From contig JARGOX010000007.1 of NCBI GenBank assembly GCA_029233925.1, positions 186,001 to 250,000 on the forward strand: a DNA stretch of 64,000 nucleotides. Reading direction: 5' to 3'. Position numbers and translations under genes: made by a program. Below, in pieces: positions 8,586 through 17,536 of the stretch. This DNA is from Rhizobiaceae bacterium. Lineage in GTDB: Bacteria > Pseudomonadota > Alphaproteobacteria > Rhizobiales > Rhizobiaceae. Numbering within the stretch: the stretch's first letter is position 1; each line of letters starts with the position of its first letter. Under the pieces are notes generated by a model. The model was not told the DNA's origin, did not search any database, and saw only the letters and a list, made by a program, of their open reading frames with translations.

Positions 8586-10430
8586 ATGAAACCTGCAATC
8601 ATCGTTCTCAGCGAGGCGGCAATGCCCCTGGCGGGTAAAATCGCCAAAGCACTTGGTGGACGCATTCATGGCGCGCGATCTCGGGTGACGCAGGCCGATG
8701 AAGTGTTCGAAAGTGCCGCAGATCACATTGGCCAATTGTTCAGGACTGGACATCCCGTCATCGGACTGATGGCCAGTGGCGCGCTGATCCGCCTGCTTGC
8801 GCCGCATCTGGCGGATAAATCTCTTGAGCCACCGGTGATTGCCGTGTCGGAGGATGCCACGAGCGTTGTTCCATTGCTCGGTGGTCATCACGGTGCCAAT
8901 GATCTGGCGCGTCAAATTGCAGCCCTGATTGATGGTCACGCCGCCATAACAACGGCGGGCGACCTGCGTTTCAAGGTGGCGCTGGATGCACCGCCGGAAG
9001 GTTATGTGCTGACCAATCCAAAAGTGGCCAAAGCCGTCATGGCTGAACTTGTTGCGGGTGGCAAAGCGGTTTTTTCCGGCAAGGCCGACTGGATCACGCG
9101 GTCAGCCATTCCCATGGCAGCAGATGGTGCGGTCAAATTGACCGTGAGTGATCAATTGTCGGAGCCGGCAGAGCTGGAACTGGTCTATGCGCCCCAAACG
9201 CTTTGCCTCGGCATGGGATGCGAGCGCGGAACTGCGCCACAGGAGGCGATCGAGCTGGCGCAGCAGGTGCTGACTGAAGCAGACCTTTGTCCTGCTGCAT
9301 TGAGCGGCGTTTACTCGATTGACGTGAAAGCCGACGAGGCAGCTATTCACGCCGTTGCGGATCATTTCGGGGTGGCTGCCCGGTTTTTTGATGCGGCAAC
9401 GCTCGAAGCGCTTTCTGATCGGCTTGAGAACCCTTCCGATGTGGTGTTTGCCGAGGTCGGCTGTCATGGCGTGGCTGAAGGCGCGGCATTGGCCGCTGGT
9501 GGGGCCTCCGCAAGCCTCATCGTTGCAAAACGCAAATCCAGACGGGTCACCTGCGCCATCGCCAGGGCAGCAGAACCGGTCAAAGCCGCTCAATGCGGGC
9601 GTGCACGCGGCACATTGTACATTGTCGGCATTGGCCCGGGCGCAGAGGCATGGCGCTCTCCCGAAGTCTCGTCGATGGTTTCCCGTTCAAGCGACCTGGT
9701 GGGTTACACGCTCTATCTGGATCTCCTCGAACAGCTCGCGGATGGCAAGATCCGCCATGATTTTGATCTGGGCAAGGAAGAGGCGCGCGTTCATCACGCC
9801 ATGGAACTGGCCGGGCAGGGCCGCACGGTCTCACTGGTTTGTTCGGGGGATGCGGGCATCTATGCCATGGCAACCCTGGCCTTTGAACTTCTCGACAAGG
9901 GGCAGTCCAGTCAGGCGCATGAGAACGGTCTGAGCGACGCGGCGCGACGCATTGAACTGGTCGTCTCGCCCGGAATCTCCGCCCTGCAGGCCGCTGCCGC
10001 GCGGGTCGGTGCGCCGCTGGGCCATGATTTCTGTACCATTTCGCTGTCGGATCTGCTGACGCCATGGCCGGATATTCAAAAACGTGTCAAGGCAGCCGGA
10101 GAAGGCGATTTTGTCATTGCCTTTTACAACCCGGTTTCGAAACGCCGCAGGACACAATTGGCCTACGCTCGTGATGAATTGCTGAAATATCGGCCATTCG
10201 GCACGCCCGTGGTGCTTGCGACAAATCTTGGGCGCGACGGTGAGCGCATCCGTACGGTGCCGCTTGGTGACCTGCAGGTGGATGATGTGGACATGCTGAC
10301 GGTTGTCATTGTCGGTTCTTCCCAGAGCCGCACAGTGATATCGGGCGATGGCAAGAGCTGGGTCTACACACCGCGCGGCTATGCCGCCAAGGCCGATAGC
10401 GTGATTGATGAAAAGGAAACAGCGATATGA
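8586..10430 (+). CDS. cbiGH: CbiG-CbiH fusion: cobalt-precorrin-5A hydrolase + precorrin-3B C17-methyltransferase
   Basis: ATG 8586, one base after cbiL, opens a 614-residue two-part protein. Residues 1 to about 330 match CbiG (N-terminal, middle and CobE/CbiG C-terminal regions; 'LGMGCERGT', 'EVGCHGVAEGAALAAG'). Residues about 342-600 form a tetrapyrrole methylase (CbiH/CobJ) beginning 'GTLYIVGIGPGAEAW', with 'GDAGIYAMA' and 'GISALQAAAARVGAPLGHDFC'. CbiH contracts the ring with C17 methylation, and CbiG then opens the delta-lactone and releases acetaldehyde. The fusion makes channeling between these consecutive steps plausible (inference). CbiG belongs to the oxygen-independent pathway. Confidence 0.88.
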   Translation: MKPAIIVLSEAAMPLAGKIAKALGGRIHGARSRVTQADEVFESAADHIGQLFRTGHPVIGLMASGALIRLLAPHLADKSLEPPVIAVSEDATSVVPLLGGHHGANDLARQIAALIDGHAAITTAGDLRFKVALDAPPEGYVLTNPKVAKAVMAELVAGGKAVFSGKADWITRSAIPMAADGAVKLTVSDQLSEPAELELVYAPQTLCLGMGCERGTAPQEAIELAQQVLTEADLCPAALSGVYSIDVKADEAAIHAVADHFGVAARFFDAATLEALSDRLENPSDVVFAEVGCHGVAEGAALAAGGASASLIVAKRKSRRVTCAIARAAEPVKAAQCGRARGTLYIVGIGPGAEAWRSPEVSSMVSRSSDLVGYTLYLDLLEQLADGKIRHDFDLGKEEARVHHAMELAGQGRTVSLVCSGDAGIYAMATLAFELLDKGQSSQAHENGLSDAARRIELVVSPGISALQAAAARVGAPLGHDFCTISLSDLLTPWPDIQKRVKAAGEGDFVIAFYNPVSKRRRTQLAYARDELLKYRPFGTPVVLATNLGRDGERIRTVPLGDLQVDDVDMLTVVIVGSSQSRTVISGDGKSWVYTPRGYAAKADSVIDEKETAI

Positions 10431-11209
10431 CGGTCTATTTCATTGGTGCTGGCCCTGGAGCCGCTGACCTGATCACCGTGCGTGGCCTGCGTCTGGTTGA
10501 GCGATGCCCGGTGTGTCTTTATGCGGGCTCCCTTGTGCCGGAGGAAATTGTCTCGGCTGCCCCTGAGGGCGCCGTGGTGATGGATACGGCGCCAATGCAT
10601 CTTGATCTCATCATTGGAGAAATGGAAAAAGCGCATCTTGAGGGCAAGGATGTGGCGCGCGTGCATTCCGGCGATCCGTCGATCTACGGCGCTGTTGCCG
10701 AACAGATGCGGCGTCTTGAAGTGCTCGGCATCGATTATGAAGTGGTCCCAGGCGTGCCCGCCTTTGCCGGTGTTGCAGCCCGGCTGAAAATGGAACTGAC
10801 CCTGCCGGAAATTGCCCAGACGATCATCATCACGCGCACCGGCATGAAGGCGTCTTCCATGCCGGAAGGCGAGCAACTGGAGATTCTCGGCCAATCGAAG
10901 GCAACGCTGGCCATTCACCTGTCGATCCGAAATCTGGATTATGTGCGCGATTCCCTTGTGCCCCACTACGGCGAGGATTGCCCGGTAGTGATTGCTTATC
11001 GCGCCACCTGGCCCGATGAACTCTATATCCGCACCACGCTTTGCGAAATGAAACAGGAGGTGCGAAAGGCCAAGCTGACACGCACTGCCCTGATCATGGT
11101 TGGACCGGTACTGGGCAAAGTGCAGTTTCGCGACTCGGCACTCTATGATGCCGACTATTCTCATGTGCTGCGCAATGCCGGCAAAAAGAAAAAGCGCGTT
11201 GCCGTTTAA
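10427..11209 (+). CDS. cbiF: (cobalt-)precorrin-4 C11-methyltransferase
   Basis: This 260-residue tetrapyrrole methylase overlaps the upstream gene by 4 bases (ATGA). 'VYFIGAGPGAADLITVRG' at residues 3-20, 'VARVHSGDPSIYGA' and 'VVPGVPAFAGVAARL' are typical of CbiF/CobM. It methylates C11 and is the last gene of the plus-strand run. Its TAA stop at 11207-11209 overlaps the TAA stop of the convergent cbiJ in the palindrome TTAA. The lysine-rich C-terminus 'NAGKKKKRVAV' is unremarkable. Confidence 0.9.
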   Translation: MTVYFIGAGPGAADLITVRGLRLVERCPVCLYAGSLVPEEIVSAAPEGAVVMDTAPMHLDLIIGEMEKAHLEGKDVARVHSGDPSIYGAVAEQMRRLEVLGIDYEVVPGVPAFAGVAARLKMELTLPEIAQTIIITRTGMKASSMPEGEQLEILGQSKATLAIHLSIRNLDYVRDSLVPHYGEDCPVVIAYRATWPDELYIRTTLCEMKQEVRKAKLTRTALIMVGPVLGKVQFRDSALYDADYSHVLRNAGKKKKRVAV

Positions 11210-11946
11210 GCGATGGCGGTCAGTACACTTTCAACCGTGTTGAAGGCGCCTTCCGCTTCTGCGGTGGGGCGGTCGATCATGATGATTGGGATGGACAATC
11301 GGCGCGCTGCCAGAATTTTGGCATATGCACCGTCGCCGCCGGAGTTGCGGCAGACGATGTGGCTGACCTTGCCGTCGCGCAGCAGGCGTTCTTCGGCTGC
11401 GGGATCTGCGGAGGGTTTGCCGATGATCAGTTCAAACGATGTGAACGCAAGTGGTTCATCCGGGCGATCGACCATCCTTATGATGAAATGCACATCAGGG
11501 CGCGCGGTGAAGGCCGCGATATATTGGCGCCCCAGTGCCAGCAGGACACGGCTGGATGGCGGAATGGCCTGGCAGGCCTGCTGCAGCGCCTTTACGACGA
11601 TCCAGCGATCACCGGGCTCCTGTGGCCAGGCAGGACGTTGCAGGACAAGAAGGCGGGTGCCCGAAATCTCAGCAGCGCGTGCCGCATTGGCCGATATCGT
11701 TTCGGCAAAGGGGTGGGTCGCATCGACGAGCACATCAATGGCTTCCTCGCGCAGAAATGTGGCCAGGCTTTCGGCGCCGCCAAAGCCTCCGATACGGATT
11801 TCACCGCTGGTGCGTCGCGGGTCTAGCGTCCGTCCGGCGAGAGACGTAATGACCCGATATCGGGCAAGATTCTCAAGCCTTTCGGCAAGTTCGCTTGCCT
11901 CTCCGGTTCCGCCGAGAATCAGCACGGATTTACGGATATCGGGCAA
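11206..11946 (-). CDS. cbiJ: (cobalt-)precorrin-6A reductase
   Basis: The start is chosen at TTG 11946, because a GGAAGG-like site lies just upstream and 'SVLILGGTGEASELAERL' then falls near the N-terminus, as in CbiJ/CobK. The protein has 246 residues. The open frame extends further upstream, but only inside cbiD. It reduces the ring with NADPH, using an N-terminal dinucleotide-binding motif. Further family text is 'DATHPFAETISANAA' and 'VCRNSGGDGAYAKI'. It overlaps the end of cbiD by 17 bases in a different frame, and its stop overlaps that of cbiF. Confidence 0.87.
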   Translation of the reverse strand: MPDIRKSVLILGGTGEASELAERLENLARYRVITSLAGRTLDPRRTSGEIRIGGFGGAESLATFLREEAIDVLVDATHPFAETISANAARAAEISGTRLLVLQRPAWPQEPGDRWIVVKALQQACQAIPPSSRVLLALGRQYIAAFTARPDVHFIIRMVDRPDEPLAFTSFELIIGKPSADPAAEERLLRDGKVSHIVCRNSGGDGAYAKILAARRLSIPIIMIDRPTAEAEGAFNTVESVLTAIA

Positions 11947-13081
11947 GAATGTTTCCCTTCCGATCGACCACGATGATATCGACAGAAACTTCGGCGTCAC
12001 GCAGGGTGCCTTTGGCCGCCTCGCATGCCATGCGGGCGATGATGGGAGCAATGTCGATGTTCAGTTCCTGAGTCATTTGAAGGACTTCCAGGGCGGTGTT
12101 CGCAGATTGAATCCGCTGCTTCAATGCGCTGTTCATGTCTGCCGCAGGGATGATATCGGCCAGAAAATTCATGTCGACCTGACTGCGGCTGGAATGAAGG
12201 TCCATGGCGCCCTGGGCGAGCTTGACGAGCTTGGCAAAACCACCGGCAATCGTCAGCCTCTCGACGGGATGTCGGCGCAGGTATTTGAGCAGGCCGCCGG
12301 CGAAATCACCCATATCCAGAAGCGCAATGTCCGGCAGATTGTAAATCTTTTGAGCCGCGGTCTCCGAGGTCGATCCTGTGGCGCCCAGCACATGGTTCAA
12401 TCCGGCGGCCCTTGCCACGTCAATGCCGCGATGGATGGAGTGAATCCAGGCGGAACAGGAGAAGGGTTGCACAATACCGGTTGTGCCCAGCACCGACAGT
12501 CCGCCGACAATGCCCAGTCTGGGGTTCCAGGTCTTCAGGGCGATGGCATCGCCACCGGGAATGGAAATGGTGATTTCCACATCGGCAGGCAAACCGTATT
12601 CGCTGCAGATCTCGTTGACGACATCTTCCATCATGGTGCGCGGAACCGGATTGATTGCCGGTTCGCCAACGCCGACCGGCAATCCGGCCAGGGTGACCAT
12701 GCCCACGCCGTCTCCGGCGGCGAAACGTATCCCGCTGCCCGGCGCGAGCGGTTGCACCGTCGATATGATGGTTGCACCATGGGTGACATCCGGGTCGTCA
12801 CCGGCATCCTTGACGATCCCTGCAGAGGCATAGCCATCTCCCAGCGACTCATAGGTCAGGGAAAAGGCCGGCTGCTGGCCTTTTGGCAGCGTAATGGTGA
12901 CCGGATCAGGGAATGTGCCGGTGATCAGAGCCGTCAGCGCCGATTTGGTTGCAGCCGTGGCGCAGGCGCCGGTGGTCCAGCCCCGGCGCAAGGGCGCGGG
13001 TTGGGGCACGGGCGCTGTATCAGACTCGATTGTGTCTGGCTTGAATGCGTCTGGCTTGGATTCGTCTGGCTTTTCCGTCAT
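11930..13081 (-). CDS. cbiD: cobalt-precorrin-5B C1-methyltransferase CbiD
   Basis: This 383-residue protein carries the CbiD hallmark 'RRGWTTGACATAATKSAL' near residues 32-49, plus 'VLGTTGIVQPFSCSAW' and a C-terminal 'IAGGFAKLVKLAQG'. It methylates C1 in the cobalt-early pathway and has no sequence relation to the aerobic counterpart CobF. The first 30 residues are a low-complexity leader with repeated Lys-Pro-Asp/Phe units, matched in DNA by a repeated TCTGGCTT; its role is unclear. Only 55 bases separate it from the divergent cobA, so both promoters must lie there. Confidence 0.9.
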   Translation of the reverse strand: MTEKPDESKPDAFKPDTIESDTAPVPQPAPLRRGWTTGACATAATKSALTALITGTFPDPVTITLPKGQQPAFSLTYESLGDGYASAGIVKDAGDDPDVTHGATIISTVQPLAPGSGIRFAAGDGVGMVTLAGLPVGVGEPAINPVPRTMMEDVVNEICSEYGLPADVEITISIPGGDAIALKTWNPRLGIVGGLSVLGTTGIVQPFSCSAWIHSIHRGIDVARAAGLNHVLGATGSTSETAAQKIYNLPDIALLDMGDFAGGLLKYLRRHPVERLTIAGGFAKLVKLAQGAMDLHSSRSQVDMNFLADIIPAADMNSALKQRIQSANTALEVLQMTQELNIDIAPIIARMACEAAKGTLRDAEVSVDIIVVDRKGNILARYP

Positions 13082-13136
13082 GCTGAACTTATAGGCGAGG
13101 GAAAGTGCAAGCGAAAGACATCACTGGAGTTGCTTT

Positions 13137-13949
13137 ATGGCGGATGAACTGTTTGAAGGCCTTCCCGCCATGCAGCCCGGAAGCGTGTGGCTTGTCGGCG
13201 CAGGGCCGGGTGATCCCGGCCTGCTGACGATGCATGCCGTCAATGCGATCAGGCAGGCCGATGTCGTCGTCCATGACGCCCTGGTCAACGCCAATTGCCT
13301 GAAACTGGTGAAACCCGGCGCCGTGCTCGAATATGCCGGCAAACGCGGCGGCAAACCATCGGCCAAACAGGGCGACATTTCACTGCGTCTGGTTGAACTT
13401 GCCAAACAGGGCAAGAAAGTATTGCGGCTGAAGGGTGGGGATCCATTTGTCTTCGGGCGCGGTGGTGAGGAAGCCCTCATGCTGGTCAGGCACAACATTC
13501 CGTTCCGGGTGGTTCCGGGCATTACAGCAGGTATCGGCGGCCTGGCCTATGCGGGAATTCCGGTGACACACCGTGATGTCAATCACATCGTAACCTTTTT
13601 GACCGGACATGATTCCAACGGAATCGTGCCGGACAGAATTGACTGGCCCAGTATCGCCAAGGGCTCACCTGTGATTGTCATGTATATGGCGATGAAACAC
13701 ATAGCCACCATAACGCAGCGGCTGATCGAGGCAGGGCGCAAGCCGCAGGAGCCTGTCGCCATAGTCTGCAATGCTACGACCGAACAGCAGCAGGTTCTGG
13801 TCACCAGCCTTGCCAATGCCGAAAAGGACCTGATCGTTGCAGGTCTGTCACCCCCGGCCATTGTTGTGGTCGGTGATGTGGTTTCATTGCGCCAGACACT
13901 CGACTGGATGCCTCCCGTCAATGTGTCGATCGCTGCGTCAGATGTTTGA
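13137..13949 (+). CDS. cobA: uroporphyrinogen-III C-methyltransferase (SUMT)
   Basis: This 270-residue single-domain SUMT adds two methyl groups to uroporphyrinogen III to give precorrin-2, the substrate for CbiX. 'VWLVGAGPGDPGLLTMHA' near residues 17-34, 'RLKGGDPFVFGRGGEEA' and 'VVPGITAGIGGLAYAGIPVTHR' are classic. A GGAG site precedes ATG 13137 by 7 bases. There is no CysG-type dehydrogenase/ferrochelatase domain, so the oxidation of precorrin-2 must come from elsewhere. It heads the second plus-strand group (cobA, cbiA, cobC, cbiB). Confidence 0.93.
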   Translation: MADELFEGLPAMQPGSVWLVGAGPGDPGLLTMHAVNAIRQADVVVHDALVNANCLKLVKPGAVLEYAGKRGGKPSAKQGDISLRLVELAKQGKKVLRLKGGDPFVFGRGGEEALMLVRHNIPFRVVPGITAGIGGLAYAGIPVTHRDVNHIVTFLTGHDSNGIVPDRIDWPSIAKGSPVIVMYMAMKHIATITQRLIEAGRKPQEPVAIVCNATTEQQQVLVTSLANAEKDLIVAGLSPPAIVVVGDVVSLRQTLDWMPPVNVSIAASDV

Positions 13950-13978
13950 AAGGCCCGTATATTGAAAGGTCCTAATAA

Positions 13979-15295
13979 ATGAGTGGATTTCTCATCGCTT
14001 CGCCCATGTCGGGATCCGGCAAGACCACCTTTACGCTGGGGCTGTTGCGGGCCATGACCCGGCGGGGAATGAAGGTGGCGCCAGGCAAGGCAGGCCCCGA
14101 CTATATTGATCCTGCCTTTCACGCGGCGGCCAGTGGTCAGGTCTGCCTGAATTTTGATCCATGGGGCATGCGTCCTGAACTGCTGTTGGCCAATGCCGGA
14201 CTAGCGACGGGTGGCGAACGCCTGCTGGTGGTGGAGGCCATGATGGGCCTGTTTGACGGTGCTGCGGACGGATCGGGCACAGCGGCCGATCTGGCGGAAC
14301 TTTTGAACCTGCCGGTCATTTTTGTCGTCAATTGCGCGAAAATGTCTCAATCCGTTGCGGCCTTGGTGCAGGGTTTCAGCGCCTTCAATCCCAATGTGTT
14401 GATTGCCGGGGTCATTCTCAACAATGTTGCAAGCCCTCGCCATGAGGCCATGCTGCGCGCGGCGCTGGACAAGATCCGCATGGACGTCCTGGGTGTCCTT
14501 TATCGCGATGATCAACTGATTCTGCCTGAGCGCCATCTTGGTTTGGTGCAGGCTAATGAACATCAGGGGTTGGAGGCCTTCATCAACAGGGCAGCGGACC
14601 TTGTTGAAGGGCAATGTGATCTTGAAAAAATCGTCAGCGCCGCACGGTCACTCTGGCCGTTTGAAACGCAGTCCAATATTCAACGATTGCCGCCGCCAGG
14701 TCAGCGACTGAGCGTTGCCCGTGATGTTGCCTTTTCATTTGCCTATGAACATCTCCTGATGGGTTGGCACAGGCGCGGTGCGCAAATATCCTTCTTTTCG
14801 CCCCTTGCCAATGAAGGTCCGGCTGCCGATTGTGACGCCATCTACCTGCCGGGTGGCTATCCGGAACTGCATGCCGGAACATTGGCGGGTGCCGATCAGT
14901 TTCGCGCGGCGATGATTGCGGCAGCGGACCGTCAGGTCCCCATCTATGGTGAGTGCGGTGGCTACATGGTTCTGGGCGATGGGCTGATCGATGATGCCGG
15001 CGATGCGCATGCCATGCTCGGATTGCTGCCGCTGACGACCAGTTTTGCGAACCGCAAGCTGCATCTGGGGTACCGTCGCATTTCGCCGATCCAGCCGTTT
15101 TTCTGGCCGCAGCAGCTGAACGCGCATGAATTTCACTATGCATCCATAGTCTCGGAAGGGGATGCGGCCCCGCTGTTTTCAGTTGAAGATGCGCTGGGCA
15201 ATGATCTTGGTTCGGCCGGTATGCAACGCGGTTCCGTTGCGGGATCATTCATGCATGTCATCGATCTGGCGCAATCGGTGTGGCAATCGGTTTGA
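13979..15295 (+). CDS. cbiA: cobyrinate a,c-diamide synthase
   Basis: This 438-residue protein has an N-terminal dethiobiotin-synthetase-like ATPase with P-loop 'SPMSGSGKTTFTLG' at residues 8-21. The C-terminal class-I glutamine amidotransferase domain has its nucleophile Cys near residue 325 in 'YGECGGYMVLG'. It amidates the a and c side chains of (cobalt) cobyrinate. Length and domain order are normal for CbiA/CobB. The stop TGA shares a base with the ATG of cobC (TGATG). Confidence 0.92.
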   Translation: MSGFLIASPMSGSGKTTFTLGLLRAMTRRGMKVAPGKAGPDYIDPAFHAAASGQVCLNFDPWGMRPELLLANAGLATGGERLLVVEAMMGLFDGAADGSGTAADLAELLNLPVIFVVNCAKMSQSVAALVQGFSAFNPNVLIAGVILNNVASPRHEAMLRAALDKIRMDVLGVLYRDDQLILPERHLGLVQANEHQGLEAFINRAADLVEGQCDLEKIVSAARSLWPFETQSNIQRLPPPGQRLSVARDVAFSFAYEHLLMGWHRRGAQISFFSPLANEGPAADCDAIYLPGGYPELHAGTLAGADQFRAAMIAAADRQVPIYGECGGYMVLGDGLIDDAGDAHAMLGLLPLTTSFANRKLHLGYRRISPIQPFFWPQQLNAHEFHYASIVSEGDAAPLFSVEDALGNDLGSAGMQRGSVAGSFMHVIDLAQSVWQSV

Positions 15296-16311
15296 TGATG
15301 CCCAAGGTTTCAACGATTGAGCATGGCGGTGGGCTGACGAGGGCCTGCGCCCTTTATGGTGGTCAGCCGGGGGAGTGGCTTGACCTTTCAACCGGCATCA
15401 ATCCCGTACCGGTCCCCGTGCCGCAGATAGCGCAGGACATCTGGTGTCGCCTGCCGGATGAAAGTCTGATGGAAAGGGCGAGCCTTGGCGCTGCCAAAGC
15501 CTATGGGGCAGCGCCCGGCATCATGCCGTTACCGGTGGCCGGAATCCAGTGCGTGATTCCCTTGCTGCCGCAGCTGTTTGATGGACCAGTGGCGATTTTG
15601 GGGCCGACCTATGAAGAATATCGGCTGCGTTTTGCGCAGGCAGGTTGTGCAGTCGATGTGATCAGCGATATCGGGGAGATTGCTGCCCATCACAAATTGG
15701 CGGTGATCGTCAATCCCAACAATCCGGATGGACGGGTGGTTGCACCAGAGACTGTGCTGTCGCTGGTGCTGAACATGCGTGAGCGGGGCGGGTTGGTTAT
15801 CGTCGATGAGGCCTTTGCCGACATGCGGCCGGAGGTCAGCGTTTGCGCGCTGGCTGGTCAACATGAAAACCTCATCGTGCTTCGGTCCTTCGGGAAGTTC
15901 TACGGACTTGCCGGGATTCGGCTGGGTTTTGTGGTGGCGGCGCCCGACATTCTATGCCGTATTCGCGATGCGCAGGGGCCCTGGGCTGTTTCCGGCCCGT
16001 CTCTGGAGATCGCTCGTGCGCTTCTTTCCGATGGGGCAGCCGCTGCTGAGATTGCCCGGCAGATAGTGCCGCGGCGGCAGGCATTGGGCGAGGTCCTGTC
16101 AGATGCAGGGCTTAAAGTGCTGGGTGGAACAGACCTCTTTGCCCTTGTCGAGGATGATCGTGCTGCCGCTATTTTCCAGGCCCTTTGCAAAAGCCACATT
16201 CTGACACGCCCCTTCAGCTATGCGCCGCAGTGGCTGCGGTTCGGCCTTTGTCCTGACAGCACATCCGAGGCGCGTTTGCGCCTGGCACTGAGAAATCATT
16301 TTGATTGTTAA
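15295..16311 (+). CDS. cobC: threonine-phosphate decarboxylase-like aminotransferase (CobC/CobD)
   Basis: The start ATG 15295, overlapping the cbiA stop, gives 338 residues ('MMPKVSTIEHGGGLTRA'). The PLP lysine is near residue 201 in 'RSFGKFYGLAGIRLGF', preceded by 'VIVDEAFADM' and the ligand loop 'NPNNPDGR'. It belongs to fold-type I aminotransferases of the histidinol-phosphate type used to make the aminopropanol linker of cobalamin. It works with the CbiB product encoded 24 bases downstream. The upstream GTG at 15280 is less likely as a start. Confidence 0.87.
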   Translation: MMPKVSTIEHGGGLTRACALYGGQPGEWLDLSTGINPVPVPVPQIAQDIWCRLPDESLMERASLGAAKAYGAAPGIMPLPVAGIQCVIPLLPQLFDGPVAILGPTYEEYRLRFAQAGCAVDVISDIGEIAAHHKLAVIVNPNNPDGRVVAPETVLSLVLNMRERGGLVIVDEAFADMRPEVSVCALAGQHENLIVLRSFGKFYGLAGIRLGFVVAAPDILCRIRDAQGPWAVSGPSLEIARALLSDGAAAAEIARQIVPRRQALGEVLSDAGLKVLGGTDLFALVEDDRAAAIFQALCKSHILTRPFSYAPQWLRFGLCPDSTSEARLRLALRNHFDC

Positions 16312-16335
16312 TCGCATCAGCGAGGCGATATCGGC

Positions 16336-17319
16336 TTGGAACATAATCTGCTGATACTGGCATTTGCACTTCTGCTTGACCTTTTCGTCGGAGATCCGGA
16401 TTGGCTCTGGCGGCGGCTGGCCCATCCGGTGGTTTGGTTTGGCCGGCTGATCGGGCTTGCCGACCATCTTGCGAACAGGCCGGGTGACAGCGACGCAAGG
16501 CAAAAGCGCAATGGTGTTATTGCCATCCTTTTATTGCTGCTTGTCAGTGCTTTGGTTGGGCTTTTCCTGTCAAAAATATTCATGGTGCTTAAATTTCCCG
16601 GTGCATTGCTGGAGATCGCGCTGGTTGCCGTCCTGCTTGCCCAAAAAAGCCTCGCCGACCATGTCAGCCGGGTTGCATCCGGCCTGCGCCAGGGCGGCCT
16701 TCCAGGCGGCAGGCAAGCGGTCGCAATGATTGTCGGGCGCGATCCGCAAAGTCTGGATGACGGCGGCATCTGCCGGGCGGCAATCGAAAGCCTGGCGGAG
16801 AATTTTTCCGATGGGGTGGTTGCGCCGGCGTTCTGGTTTGCTCTGTTCGGATTGCCCGGACTGCTGGCCTACAAGATGCTCAATACGGCCGATTCCATGA
16901 TCGGTCACAAAAACGAAAAATATGGCTGCTTCGGCTGGGCTTCAGCCAGGCTTGATGACCTCGTCAACTGGCTTCCCGCCCGTCTTTCAGCAGCTTTGTT
17001 GGCCCTGTCGGCTTTGCTGAAATTTGGCAGGCACAGTGCCAGTCGCGCTTTTAATATGGCACGCCGTGATGCCGGGCTGCATCGTTCCCCCAATGCCGGT
17101 TGGCCGGAGAGCGCCATGGCAGGGGCTCTTGGTCTGGCACTTGCCGGAGAACGTATTTACGCGGGTGTGAGTGTGCGCGAACCGATGCTGAACAGCGCTG
17201 GAAAACGTCAGGCGACAGCCGGTGATATCGACCGGGCAATCGGTGTTTTTTACGGTGCCTGCTGGATGCTCGTGAGCCTGGCAATCGCTATTTTTCTTGG
17301 TCTGTGGCTCATTGGTTGA
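16336..17319 (+). CDS. cbiB: adenosylcobinamide-phosphate synthase CbiB (CobD in aerobic naming)
   Basis: This 327-residue integral membrane protein attaches aminopropanol (phosphate) to adenosylcobyric acid. The N-terminus carries the family signature 'LLDLFVGDPDWLWRRLAHPV', then several hydrophobic segments, and 'KMLNTADSMIGHKNEKYGCFGWASARLDD', of which the NTADSMIG core is characteristic. The TTG start is taken because a GAGG site precedes it and no ATG lies nearby. It is the last gene of the cobalamin block. CbiP, CobO and the late nucleotide-loop genes are not in the window. Confidence 0.9.
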   Translation: MEHNLLILAFALLLDLFVGDPDWLWRRLAHPVVWFGRLIGLADHLANRPGDSDARQKRNGVIAILLLLLVSALVGLFLSKIFMVLKFPGALLEIALVAVLLAQKSLADHVSRVASGLRQGGLPGGRQAVAMIVGRDPQSLDDGGICRAAIESLAENFSDGVVAPAFWFALFGLPGLLAYKMLNTADSMIGHKNEKYGCFGWASARLDDLVNWLPARLSAALLALSALLKFGRHSASRAFNMARRDAGLHRSPNAGWPESAMAGALGLALAGERIYAGVSVREPMLNSAGKRQATAGDIDRAIGVFYGACWMLVSLAIAIFLGLWLIG

Positions 17320-17536
17320 TATTGCTCTGGCGAACTGACCAAATCGTTTATTAGCAAAAGCGCAGGTAACCATAAGTTATATAAGCACTTTTCGTAAAGG
17401 AATTCATGTCTATACTGATACCCGATTGGGCATCGTGGGATTTCTTTGTTCCGCAATGCGCATGCGCGATTTTCGTGGGGTGAAACATACGACGGGACTG
17501 ACTGGTTGCTTTCCAGGGTTCCAGCTCGGAGGGAAA

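Noticed and set aside
11213-13147. 644-codon plus-strand open frame across cbiJ and cbiD
   Set aside because: Low-complexity text rich in Arg, Ser and Gly, no motif; the minus strand encodes two clear corrin enzymes.
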